Source: Anthonomus grandis grandis (Eukaryota; Arthropoda; Insecta; Coleoptera; Curculionidae). Taken from it: a DNA stretch of 64,000 nt. This document shows positions 22,709-33,965 of this stretch, piece after piece (the stretch's first letter is position 1; each line of letters opens with the position of its first letter). Where the stretch lies: contig NC_065546.1 of the NCBI RefSeq assembly GCF_022605725.1, positions 19,402,227 to 19,466,226 on the forward strand. The letters run 5' to 3'. Below the pieces are notes generated by a model, which saw nothing but the letters and a program-made list of their open reading frames with translations, did not search any database and was not told the origin of the DNA. The translations under genes and the position numbers were made by a program.

Positions 22709-25700
22709 TATAATAAATGTTATTATTCGTATATATGTAGACAATAATAAAACAAACTAAAAAATTAAATATTAGGTATTTCATGTAAGTAATAAAACAG
22801 TGAAACTCCAAACCTACGAAAATTACACTACCTACTTATAGGTATACACAACACTAATATCAGTTTTTTTAATTAATAGCCACAAATAAAACAATATAAT
22901 AAATAACATATAAAATAAACGGAATCCAAAAATCAACGATAAAACCTACGCCACTGTCCACCCTTCAATAGTAATCAATGTTTTGAAACGGCAGCAAGCA
23001 TTGTAAACAGGTGACAAAGACGCTGTCAAATGAACTGTCGAAATAATTCATAACAAAAACACGTGCGGCGAGGGAAACCAATCACAAGCGTTCAGGTTCA
23101 TAATGGCTGACCCCTATTATACAAGAAGTAGAGGAGTAGAAGTAGGAATGTAGAGGTGGAACGTAATGTTGCCAGATTTACTAAACATGATCCATTTTTT
23201 GGACAAACATTTAATTGTACCATATTTAATGGTAAAACAATTGCGTATTAAAGCCAAAATGGAATAACTATTAATATTATATACTTATTAGATTATAATT
23301 CTTAACATTTTACCCTCTATATCTTGTGATTGTAAAAAATCTTATATTGCATATTATTAGAAAGTAAGTCCCGCACAATTACGTTTTGGCCCACATTCCT
23401 GCCGCTGTTTTAGATCCACTTGCCAGACTTTATATAATGTCTTAAAGTTTTTATATATAAATCGAATTGGTTCTGGTGTTGCTCTAGGTTGGCCTTGAAC
23501 ACGGAAGAATCCTAGAGTACCTCTGTAGCATCTTGGACTTTAAATATATCCGTCAAACTACTCAAAATTAAACAATTTCTTACAAATTAATCATATACTA
23601 GTCAAACTGTGGCTCCACAATGTAAACAAAATATTGCATTTTGCAGTAAAAAAACAGCATAGCTATATAGCAAGTTAATTTTAGTTAAAAGCCACTAATA
23701 TTGTTTGGTAATTAAATAGTAGACAATTAACAGTTTTAAAATTTACGAGGTCTGAGATTGTGACTTCAACCTGCTTTCACTAAATGTCCGTAATTTAAAG
23801 AGATATAAGAAAAGTGAATCCACTTTACAAAAGAAGTCCACTTTACGACAGCCTCCTTCTCCGATAAAGTTTTCCTTAAAATTGGCGTTTGTCTGAATTT
23901 TGACTAAAAAAGGGAACTACTAATGCACGAATTCTATAATCGTGATTTAAACCATAAATAAGAATTAATATAAGAACGAAACGTCACGTAGCAATGGAAT
24001 AAGCATCTTGTTGAATTTCTACTTTATTACGCCAGTTCTAAGTAAATGACAATGTTCTCTAAAAGGCGCTCGTAACTGAAACATATACAAAGGTTCTTTA
24101 AGAATTTGCGATCACGTATTCAGTATGTAATCCAGGTGCGAGGCTGGTACAGAACTGGAAACGTCATAAATTCAAGTCTCGTACGGTTACGTTTCTTTTA
24201 AAGCTATACGTGTCCGTATAAATTTCACAATCTGTGTTAAATCCTATTTTTGGGAGCAGCGGTTGGATAAATGTACAGGATGCGACTTGTATTATTTTTC
24301 TCTTCGTAAATAAGCTACAACCGCTTCGGATTGTAATGACATTTGGTAAATATGAGTTTAGCTTTCATAAAGATTTTAGCGAGGTTTTATTATTTGTCTG
24401 GGTAGTAAGGCTTTATTCTTTTAGATATCTTGTAAAACGAATCTGATTTGGAGACAGATGGTTATGATATATCTGATTGGATATATTATAGTATTATTCC
24501 TTAGGATTTGTAGGTTTGTTGATGAAATTTGAAAAAAAAGCATGTTTGTTTCTTTGGTCACACCTATGAAGAATTAATGATTCCGTCTTAGATGGAAATG
24601 CAAATTTTTTTAACACTTAAGGCGAATCGTTCAATCCGTATACATTTTTGCAATATTTGCTTTTTTGTATCCAACAATTTTGAAATGTTTATTTGAGTAT
24701 ATATTTTTATTTGGGCTTAAGGTTGGCTACTCCAAAATAATCTGGTCTGGACCTTTTAATTATTGACTAAAACATGCTCAGTATACTACAAAAAAAATTG
24801 CTTCAAGGATAATATCCACTTTAGATGAATTTGTGTTTAATCGGTCCAATTACATACGAAATCTAGGAGAGTGGTCTTTGTTGATACAGATTCCTTTACC
24901 AGCTGTACTGAAACAATTAGAATAACTGAAACCATCAAAGCTTATAGATATATAGTTAGAGTGTGATGGAAACTCGCCCTATATTTAGCTCTTTGGATCA
25001 CGCAATAATATTGTAAGAACCATCGACCCAGCATTCCCCAATAAGTTTAATTATTATTATTTCATAGTCATAAGTATTTATTTTAGTAAATCGTATTTAG
25101 AAATGTGCACTGTAGTAATAATATAATATAATATAATATAATATAATATATAATATACAATAAGTAAACTGTACGTTCAATTAAGTGATTATGATTAGTT
25201 AGCAATTTTAAATAAGTAGAACACTTGATCAACTTCGGGTTAGATATTGAAGAGCAGATTCACTTTTGTAATAACATTTGAATAAACTGAATTCACAACC
25301 CTTATACTCGTGTTTCCATAACTCACGTATAATGAAAACAAACCCATTTTACCCCACATAATGGAAGTTTATCACATTAAGAGTTAGATTTTAAGATTTT
25401 TTTAGATGGGGTCAGACTTTAAAAATTTGTATAATTTTTCCAAAGCTGCTTTTTTGTCCTCTGGGATTTGTTATTGCAGGACTGGTCATCTTAGCAGCAT
25501 TGCCATAGTCTACGGGTGTATATGAGGTATGACGATCAGGAACTAAATAAATGCATATACAATTGATATAGTATATGCATTTGCGTACTTGTTTAAGACA
25601 TCTTGTTCAATACCAGTGTTCCAATAAATAATAAAATTATAGAAATAGACAGCATAACCGGGAAAAAATATTTTGCTAGCACTTCGTAAACGTAAATCTA

Positions 25701-25984
25701 AACCAACAACAGGTTCTAATTTAATTCCAGGTTTTTTAATACGAGGTTGTGGTTTTATACTAGTAAAACCTCTTAAAATAATTGATAATATGTGCAATAA
25801 ATACCAAGAAATAAACAAAACATAAATAAAACATGCAAACAATATGAAGTTTGTTCTATATTTATAAAAACCGACAAAAATTATAGACTAGATTCAATTT
25901 TTTGTAACTCTTCAAAAATTTTTGAAAATATTTCTTCACGCCTTCTTTTCCCTAAAGTTTAAAAGACACTAGTTACTAGACAAG
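22709..25984. other. No recognised gene; microsatellite at 25117-25160
   Basis: About 3.3 kb. A minus-strand stretch at 23380-23550 reads RVQGQPRATPEPIRF then NFKTLYKVWQVDLKQRQECG, which I cannot assign. A minus-strand ORF at 25543-25842 begins with a hydrophobic segment and has PQPRIKKPGIKLEPVVGLDL; also unassigned. No splice-supported gene model emerged. Confidence 0.4.
25117..25160. repeat. (ATAAT)n microsatellite
   Basis: Eight or so tandem ataat units with one irregular unit at the right end. Confidence 0.9.
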
Positions 25985-27740
25985 ACCATGGATCTATAAC
26001 ATCAAATCTAACTATGAAGGCTCAATCGATGAAAACAGACAAATATTGTCATCAATTATTTCTTCTATAGTATTTTGCGGTACACAAGATATGCCTCTTA
26101 GGGGAAAACAAACAGATGAGGGTTTTATTAGATTTATTGAAGTTGAGAATCAATTCAGGGGACGACAAATTAAAGAGTCACCTGGAAAAGTGCCACCGCA
26201 CTGCAGTTTACACCGCCAAAAATATAAAACGAAATGATAAAAATATAATAATAATTCATGTGGCGAAGTTATTAAGGAGAATATAATAAGTGAGGTTCGG
26301 AAAGCCATGGCTTACGCAGTCTTAGCTGATGAAACAGCAGACGTAGCTGGAAAAGAACAGCTGTCAATAGGCGATTCTACGATGAAAGCAAAAGAAAAAT
26401 CAGAGAAGAATTTGTAGGTTTCGTTGAACTAAAAGCATAAAATGCTTCAGCAATTGCCGAAGCAATTGACAATTTCTTGATTAGTTCTAACCTCCCAACC
26501 GAAGACTGCGTTTGGATCAGCGTCAGTTTGGATTCGATGGCTGTTCTACAATGGCAGGGAAAGAGGGTGGCGTATAAGCCATTTTGAGAAAACCATATCC
26601 TCGTGCTTTATATTTTTATTGTTCAAGTCACAAACTCAACCTTGTTGTGAATGATGCAAACGCAGTGTCAGAAATTAGAAATACTTTCGCCACTGTAAAG
26701 CATGTTATAACGTTTTTCAGAGGATCCACAACACGTTGAAATTACGCTCCAAACCTATCACTATTCTATGAGACGAGATAGTCCGGAAAAAAATATAAAT
26801 CAATCAGAAAGATTTTCTCAACATTTCCCAGAGCTTTCGAAATCTTTAGAAACTTTATCCGTAGAGGGAAATTATGTTATCAGAAAATCTGCATATCAGT
26901 TGCATTCAGCCGTTACAAAACCAGTGTTTATTATTGTTCTACAAACAATAGCCAAATATTCAGCAGTTTTAGAAACAGTAGTTAGCACACTGCAAGCTAA
27001 ATCGATCGACATTGGGGAACATCAAAAATATCAAGGACATTCTCGGAAATTACCGCGAGTTTCCTGATATAATAAGTAATGAAATGCTTCAAAAAGCGCG
27101 AGTCGTTGCAATGGATTTGAACATAGAAATTTCGGTTCCACGTCTTGCTCCCAAGCAAACACATAGAAGTAATCCGCCATCAGACAAGGATACGGAATAT
27201 TGGCTGCGTTCCCTGATATTACCATACATTGATTCACTCATTTCATCATTAAATATTCGATTCTCTCAAGAAAATAGTCCGGCGTTTGCTTTGAGTAAGC
27301 TATATCCCTCGTATATGACCAAGACCAAAACCAGCATTACAGACTTACACACGAACGCAGAATCATTCGAAGAATTTTATAACCTAGGTATCACCGGAGA
27401 ACTGAACCTTTGGCATAATTTATGGGTGAAGAAAGCTTTATCAGATGATCAATTAAGGGACATAGAAGTAGTTGATCTGTTCAACGAAGCCAGTATTTTT
27501 TACCCTGCTGTCAGAAAGACATTGATTATTTTAAGCACTATCCCATGCACCACGGCGACCGTAGAATGGTCCTTTAGTACGCTGCGAAGAGTTAAAATGT
27601 GGCTTAGAAGTACCATGGGTGAAGAAAGGCTTACTGGTTTTTGTCTGATGAGCATACATCGTAATTATTTAAAAGAAAGCAGTGAGTTTATTGAAAAGAC
27701 TGTCAGACAAATTTTCGAAATATCCGAGAAGATTACTGTT
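25985..27740 (+). pseudogene. hAT-superfamily transposase (ZMYM1/THAP12-related type), broken
   Basis: Pieces in order: IDENRQILSSIISSIVFCG (from about 26010) and DMPLRGKQTDEGF, where family members have a conserved CG.Q..PLRGH block; then CGEVIKENIISEVRKAMAYA and VLADETADVAGKEQLS, with DETAD carrying a catalytic Asp (about 26325). A degraded stretch with YFYCSSHKLNLVVNDA-like coding follows at 26610-26660. The longest frame, 27012-27740, ends with FYPAVRKTLIILSTIPCTTA and SFSTLRRVKMWLRSTMGEER, the hAT C-terminal dimerisation domain. There are many stops and shifts before 27012. The (TA)n tract follows the coding end. Confidence 0.85.
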
Positions 27741-27766
27741 AAATTAATATACATATATATTATGAT

Positions 27767-27819
<53 letters not shown>
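27767..27819. repeat. (TA)n microsatellite
   Basis: Uninterrupted ta repeats directly after the hAT coding remnant; they artificially extend its frame with Ile/Tyr residues. Confidence 0.95.
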
Positions 27820-27821
<2 letters not shown>

Positions 27822-27952
27822 ATTTTGCTTTGTGTCAATCAAACTAATTACTGAAAGTCAATTTTCATGATTTTTTTTCTTTTAATATACCCGACCGACC
27901 AGCTTCTCGAAACAGATATGAGCTGTTCCTCTCCCCCACCCCTAGCTGAAAT

Positions 27953-27968
27953 CCTGGCTACGTCCTTG
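27953..27968 (-). repeat. Probable right terminal inverted repeat of the hAT element
   Basis: The bases cctggctacgtccttg are the reverse complement of caaggacgtagccagg. This resembles the CAGNGGCGTAGCCAGG-type ends common in hAT elements. The left end was not found. Confidence 0.5.
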
Positions 27969-29226
27969 GTTGATCTATTTGCGGAATCTATTCAGTTTTA
28001 GAAAAAAATATATAAATAGGTTGTTAAAGTACGTAGTTAGTTATTATTAACAGAAATTATTTGTTTTTGTTATGCTGTCAATATTATATAAATCTTAGCG
28101 TTATTTCTTTAGTTTACGTTGTGTGTTGAGTGGGGGGCGCATTGACTCACTTATAAAGATTCTTTGGACCAGATTCAAAAATACATATTAACATTTTTAT
28201 GTTTTGAAAGTACCTGTTAGGAGATAACGCGTACACTATACCATTTTATAGCTTACTACTTATCTCATAGACATCAGATACTAATATAAGCTTAAGCTAT
28301 AACCGCATAAGAAAGGTACACTTGGGCTCGGACTATTATGTGTATAAGTTTTGATCTTATAGGATTTACAGTGCTAAACAATATTGTTAAACATACATAG
28401 TTATAGACATTCAAAAAACTAACTAGTTTTTTACTTGAAAATAGCTATTATTAAAGCTTCTCTTGATCAGATTGTAATTAATTTCTTTCCATTCTGTATT
28501 GTTTTTTTTATTCAGCATTTAATTCTAAATAAAACATCTTTTGTAATACGGTTTGTCTTTGTTAACTGTGTATATAAATAAAGTTTGTCAATAAAATAAA
28601 AAATAAAATGGAAAGTGACAGTGTAATAAGGTTAAAAAATTTAATAATAATTATTAATTCAACCTTTCTGGTAATCTCTAGATAATCCCAATGCTGAGCT
28701 CATTAAGAATAGGTAATCTGTTTAGATGACCATTTTTGATGTTATTTTAAAAATAGGTACTGGGCCACATAGAGACATAAGTAGTGCTAATTATTTTTTT
28801 GTTATTTTCAGGTACGTACGCATCATCTTAGTTTATACACTACTTTTGCAGCCTATGTAAGTACTTTAATATTAGCAAGCAGATGTTATATTGATTATTA
28901 ATTTTTTTCGATAGGATCTTGATTATATTGACAAATTTGTTTGAGTAATGAATTTAATATATTTCGAAATTTTTTTAATTAGGATGTTTTATAGATATAC
29001 AGATATTAAGCGTGTTTGCGTTAAAGTTCGTTGTAAAGTTTGCACCATCTTTATTTTCATTTACCAAACATTTTATGAAGTTTTAACAACGTTGTGCTTT
29101 TTGCTAAGTTTTCTTTTTCTGAACTAAATTTTTTTTTAATAGAAAATACAATCTTCGCCAGGGTTTAAATTTACCCTTTTACACAATAGATATTTTATAT
29201 AATAGATTGAATTATAGTGTACGGTA
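27969..29226. other. No recognised feature
   Basis: AT-rich; only short spurious ORFs. Confidence 0.5.
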
Positions 29227-29345
29227 TACAGAGTGTTCGAGACAAAACAATCTACCCTGAAAATCTTGAAAAATAAATTGTTTAGCCAAAACCGGCCTAA
29301 AACGTGAAACTTAATATTGAGGGGGACATTTATTGACAAATATTG
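29227..29345 (+). repeat. Inverted-repeat partner, left copy (tacagagtgttcgag end)
   Basis: It reads tacagagtgttcgagac and then a block with aatcttgaaaaataaattg and tttagccaaaa. The reverse complement of 37297-37401 has the same order with an identical 20-base core. It may be one end of a large element or one of two MITE copies. Confidence 0.7.
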
Positions 29346-29550
29346 CGTTTTTCTGAGGTCATCCCCTCATCTCTCAAAGCCTTCATATCAATGGGGGATG
29401 GAGAGGATCGAATGATACCTTGAATTAAAGGTTGAATTTTATTCTCTACATAGCCATATTTTTATTTTATTTTATTAATTCCTTCTCTAGAAATATGAAT
29501 AAACGTGCCTGACTTCTTCAAAAGTTTAAATCTTGCATTTTTGTTGCCTG

Positions 29551-29652
29551 CAAATTATGGATTTTTTGGTGAAATACTCGTTTTTAAATTATATTTAATT
29601 TTAAAATACAGAGTAGTATGGTAACTAGACTACAGGTATAACAAAGAATGAG
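29551..29652 (+). repeat. Direct repeat, left copy
   Basis: About 102 bp matching 30778-30879 at roughly 85 percent by eye; shared blocks include attatatttaattttaaaa and atggtaactagactacaggt. Confidence 0.8.
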
Positions 29653-29813
29653 ATCGTACTCATTTAAAGGAGAATAACTATTATAAACACAGGAACTATC
29701 TGGAAATAAATTTATTTACTGTATTAACATAACCATCATACATGTTGTATAATCTTGATTTTAAAAAATCCCAATTTATTTTGGGTTTATCTAAGGCTAC
29801 TTGGGTTGTTATA

Positions 29814-30604
29814 CATGGTGTTTCAGAACTATCGGATCAAACTTCTGGGGGTAATAGCCATGTTTGGGACGAAGAAAATCCTTATGCAATTTTTCCAAGA
29901 AAACATCAGAATCGTTGGTCTGTCAACGTATGGACAGGCATTGTTGATGATTATTTAATTGGGCCATACCTTGTACCGGAACGGTTAACAGGACCTATTT
30001 ATCTGCGTTTCTTGGAGGAAGTTCTCCCAGAACTCCTTGAAAATGTTCCACTAAACGTTAGACAGCAAATGTGGTTTCAGCATGATGGAGCGCCGGCTCA
30101 CTTTGCTGTACAAATACGCGAGTAATTGGCTCAGCGGTTTGGGCACTGTTGGATTGCCAGAGGTGGAGCAGTTTCTTGGCCTCCTAGGTCACCCGATTTA
30201 AGGTCGCTCGATTTTTTCTCGTGGGGACATGTAAAGTCTTTAGTCTATGAAACTCCAGTAGAATCAGAGCTAGACTTAATTGGACAAATAACAGCAGCAT
30301 TTGAAATCATTTAAAACGAGGATCAATATTTTAGTGTCGTCCGCTGAAATCATGTGCGGCATTTAAATCGGTGTATTGAGGTTGGAGGAAGACATTTTGA
30401 ACAATTGTTGTGATGGTATCATATACAAAAGGTAAAAATAAATGCATCAGATCCTATTTAGGTAATTAATATTTTCTCTAAATTTAAACGCGTCTTAGGG
30501 CCGTAGTGACACATTTCCAGACATGGGTTCCTATACTCAAATAGATTCTACTGTTGCACTGAACAACCCCTAGAAGTTTGATCCCATAGTTCTGAAACAC
30601 CCTG
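29814..30604 (+). mobile_element. Internally deleted TACAGGGTG-type transposon
   Basis: TA flanks lie at 29812-29813 and 30605-30606. The left end, catggtgtttcagaactatcgg, and the right end (reverse complement cagggtgtttcagaactatggg) are about 40-bp inverted repeats. The left repeat is fused almost directly to the middle of a transposase gene, so the N-terminal coding region has been lost by internal deletion. Confidence 0.8.
29853..30413 (+). pseudogene. IS630/Tc1/mariner-superfamily transposase, C-terminal half
   Basis: Coding starts just inside the left inverted repeat at SHVWDEENPYAIF and continues through NVWTGIVDDYLIGP and RQQMWFQHDGAPAHF, which carries the second catalytic Asp. A stop follows at 30123-30125, then SPDLRSLDFFSWGHVKSLVY with the third catalytic residue, a stop at 30312, and GGRHFEQLL at the end. 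The spacing between the second and third Asp is 41 residues counting the stop, as in the 20.6-kb copy. The first catalytic Asp region is deleted. It is the same family as the 0.3-1.2 kb and 20.6-21.7 kb genes but a different subfamily by its ends. Confidence 0.85.
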
Positions 30605-30777
30605 TATTGCAATTTTTTAATAAATTGACTAAATCTTTTATTTCTAAATCTGACATAAATGAATTAAAATAATATTCTAAAGATTATTGTCACTTCACTT
30701 GATTTTCATTAAGGTTAATAAGGAAGGGATCGTCTATGATGGAAAGCACTAACGGATACAATCCCACCAACTGCGCC

Positions 30778-30879
30778 AATTATATATTTTGTGGTGAAAT
30801 TCTTAGTTTTAAAAATTATATTTAATTTTAAAATGCAGACTAATATGGTAACTAGACTACAGGTATAGCAAAAAATGAG
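30778..30879 (+). repeat. Direct repeat, right copy
   Basis: Partner of 29551-29652; the pair brackets the deleted transposon. Confidence 0.8.
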
Positions 30880-31189
30880 CTTAAAACTAAGATTACATAT
30901 ATTAATACAGAATTATAATATTACAGAAAAAATTAAGTTCAGCATACAGTGAGAAACGAAGTGGTAGAAATTGCAGTGTTGAGTCATGTTGAGATCGAAT
31001 CTAATACATCTCCTTAAAAACTTGCTATCGTATCTAGCGTATCTAAAGGTACTGTTCACAAAATATGATAGTTTTATCATGCCTACAAAATCAAGCTTGT
31101 ACATGAGCTAAATTAAGACGATTTTGATCGTCATGTACATTTTTTTTATAGGTTTTTTAGTGGTAGGCTTTAACTCCTTTTATTTACAT

Positions 31190-31556
31190 CGTGAAGCCAC
31201 AACTGTCGATATTGGAATGACACTAATCCTTATTTATTTCCACAAACACGTACCCAGCGGCCTCAAAAACTTAATGTATGGGCTGGTATCCTAGGAGATC
31301 ATACTACTGAACTTTTTTTTATAAGTACAAATCCTAACGCTAAAAATTACTGCATTAGGGATATACATACAGGACGGTAGCAATCCCAGAATAACTGAGT
31401 TACTTGAACAAGATGATAACGATATGAACTGATCTTGCAATAGGATAGGGCACCGCTACATTCTGCTCCTACCGTTCGTCATTTTTTGAACGACTTCTTT
31501 TAATTTCCTGAACGATGGATTTTTCGGAGAGGTACCATAGAATGGCTCGCTTAAGA
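31190..31556 (+). pseudogene. IS630/Tc1/mariner-superfamily transposase fragment
   Basis: In several frames the sequence reads HNCRYWNDTNP, then RPQKLNVWAGILGDHTTELF, then QDRAPLHSAPTVRHFLNDFF with the second catalytic Asp, and ends at RRGTIEWLA. The final catalytic block is absent, the sequence turning into an A/T-rich stretch. Frameshifts and stops occur at about 31255-31440. It differs enough from the 29.8-kb copy to be a separate insertion. Confidence 0.75.
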
Positions 31557-31904
31557 TTTAAAAAATCGCAATTTTTTCGCCAAATTTTGCCTTAAATTTA
31601 TATTATGTACATAAATAATTTAGAAATATCACAAACTAAATCGCAATTCTTGTATGTTTTTCTTAAAATTACATATCCTTTTAATTTAATTCGTAAAAGC
31701 CAACATGGTGGAAATAAACCTAAATAAATGTCATTACAAAATGGCATCATTAGATAAATCTGTTTAATTTTATAAGGATCACTAATATAACATAATTATT
31801 TTATTTGTAATAAAAGTGATAATTATATATTTTTCTTTTATAAAGAACCCACTTAAGATATAATTGTTTTATTCGCGAACGCTATCAACACTTAACAGAT
31901 GGCG

Positions 31905-32381
31905 CTATTGTAAATGTTGCATTTGAGAGGAAAGGTTTAAATTTGAGGGTGATTTTGTTATTCTAAGAGATCTGAAGGAATAATATTGGAATTCTTTTAT
32001 TAAAAATCTTGACATATTATAGTTTATTGCCCTCAACTTTTGCTCATTACTGGTCTCTATATTTTTAGAAATGTCAGTAAGTTTGTTAACCTTATTAGTA
32101 CTATTTATAGTTTTCACTTCATCATCATCCATATCTGATATGTCAGCATTCTGCTCAATTTCCAATGTTTCAGGTTGATAAATGTCCTATGATAAAGACG
32201 GTGATCTAATTACCTCACTAATATTTGAATCCGAATGAATGATTTTTAGTGATATGGGTTTTAAAATATTCTCTTTTACTTTTCTTTTAAAATTTCCCGA
32301 TGTTTTTCCAAGAAGAAATTCTAGGCATTTTGAAAAAAATTTATCTTTATAAATAAGTATTGGAAAGAAAAAACAAAACAT
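31905..32381 (-). pseudogene. Unrecognised acidic/basic coding-like remnant
   Basis: Two adjoining minus-strand frames (32381-32187 and 32165-31905) look like one disrupted reading unit: a basic segment GKTSGNFKRKVKENILKP followed by an acidic one, EQNADISDMDDDEV, and then SFRSLRI. A stop separates them. I do not recognise the family. It abuts the left side of the intact retrotransposon. Confidence 0.25.
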
Positions 32382-32930
32382 ATTGTATTTTAGCAGATAT
32401 CAAAAATTAATTTAAAGTGTAGTCTCCAAAAAGTTATATAATCTTTTTAAACAACAGAGTCACTGAAAGTAATTTGTTTTATAATAAGTCTTCATTCACC
32501 TAATATAACTTATTACAAAACCTTTATGAAATGATTTTATATCTGTTTTATAGATTTTTTAGCAAATTTTGCTTAACACGATATAGTTATATAAGATTAG
32601 AAGAGTATATAGTAGGTCTAACAATAAAACAAACTTAATTTTCTTTGCTCCTCCTTAAGTAATAAATTTGCTAAGTTCTAATAAAAATTAAAACATAAAA
32701 GTTAGTGATATTAATTCGTTACATACCAGACAACCAACTCTATAAAAATCTGTAAGTTTAATAAATGTTTTCATTTATAAATAAGAGGTTTAAAAAATCA
32801 AAACAATATAAACTATCACCTCTAATTTGTAAAAAGTTCCAAGTCATTGTTATCTTAAGGAATCTGATAGTAGCATACCGGTCAGCGAGACCTACTATAC
32901 AAGCAAATCGGCCAGTACTTTTAAAGCAAA

Positions 32931-33830
32931 ATGTCTCCCATAACTAATGAACAGATCTTTCAACTATTGCAAGAGGTGAAGCTGCAAAGTAATGCTATTA
33001 AGATAGATGTGCAGACTATAAAGGATGATTTAAAGAATTTTAAAGAAAAAATAGAATCTTTGGAAGATAGGATCTTGGAACTGGAAGTGGAAAAATTGGA
33101 AGTTAGTAAAAAATTGCAAAGGATTGAACAATTCAGTAAGAGGAATCAAGTTATCGTTTTTGGACTGCAAGAAAATGAAGATAATTTGGAAGACATAATT
33201 TATCAACTGTTAAGTGACACGTTGTCAGTCCAATTAAATCTGCAAAGTATTGACAATATTTACAGAGTTGGCAAAAAAGAAAAGGCCAATAGACCAGTTA
33301 TTATTAGGTTTACTCGTTTCCTAGATAAGAAATCGGTACTGAAGAACTTATATAAATTAAAGGGTACTGGGATTACAATTGCCAATGATCTAACTGCCCA
33401 ACAACAGCAAGAGCAAAAAATTATTTACAAATTTTTTAAATTAGCCAAAAGTAAAGGTTTCACGGCAAAAATATCACAGAACCAACTAATAGTTAACGAA
33501 GAAGTGTTTAGTGTAACCGATCTGATAGAGGCTGACGAGGTATCCTTTTCAGAATTCTTTATAAATAAGAAACAGCTAACTCGTAACAATAGTGCACCTT
33601 CAACGCCATCCCGTGTCAATACTGAAAAGGAAAAATCACCACTTAAGACCTCCCAGGTAGCTCCACCAATCAGGGTTAATCAGAATCAAAATAAATCAGG
33701 AAAGAGCCAGGAAATCGTCATAAACAGCACTCCTACGGTTTTAAATCGTATTCTTACCAGAACTGTTGCCGCTAGAACCATTTCTACCTCCAGTTTAGAA
33801 AAAGGAACAAAAAGCAAAAAAACAAAATAA
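32931..33830 (+). CDS. Retrotransposon ORF1 protein
   Basis: A 299-residue protein likely binds element RNA in a ribonucleoprotein. Residues about 15-70 form a heptad-rich coiled coil (KIESLEDRILELEVEK). Residues about 75-145 look like an RRM-like fold (RNQVIVFGLQENE, then NIYRVGKKEKANRPVIIRF). Residues about 150-200 look like the C-terminal nucleic-acid-binding domain seen in L1-type ORF1 proteins. The tail is Ser/Thr/Lys-rich. The start ATG is the first after the leader and is followed at once by the expected N-terminus. No zinc knuckles are present. Confidence 0.85.
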   Translation: MSPITNEQIFQLLQEVKLQSNAIKIDVQTIKDDLKNFKEKIESLEDRILELEVEKLEVSKKLQRIEQFSKRNQVIVFGLQENEDNLEDIIYQLLSDTLSVQLNLQSIDNIYRVGKKEKANRPVIIRFTRFLDKKSVLKNLYKLKGTGITIANDLTAQQQQEQKIIYKFFKLAKSKGFTAKISQNQLIVNEEVFSVTDLIEADEVSFSEFFINKKQLTRNNSAPSTPSRVNTEKEKSPLKTSQVAPPIRVNQNQNKSGKSQEIVINSTPTVLNRILTRTVAARTISTSSLEKGTKSKKTK

Positions 33831-33965
33831 AGGTATACATTATTTTTTGCATGTGAACAGAATAAGCCTTAGTCTAGTAAACCTTAGTTTTAAGATAAGT
33901 TTTTAGTTTTTTTTTTCTGGTTTTCTTTTGTCTCACTTCAAATAATTGTTTAGGGTAGGTACAAT

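Noticed and set aside
25543..25842. Membrane-protein gene on the minus strand
   Set aside because: The hydrophobic start is typical of AT-rich translation; no splice sites, homology or neighbouring exons support it.
27741..27854. Ile/Tyr repeat tail of the hAT frame
   Set aside because: It is translation of a (TA)n microsatellite running past the true C-terminus.
32765..32947. Upstream ORF before the intact retrotransposon
   Set aside because: Short, Lys/Ile-rich, no motif, and overlaps the likely 5' leader.
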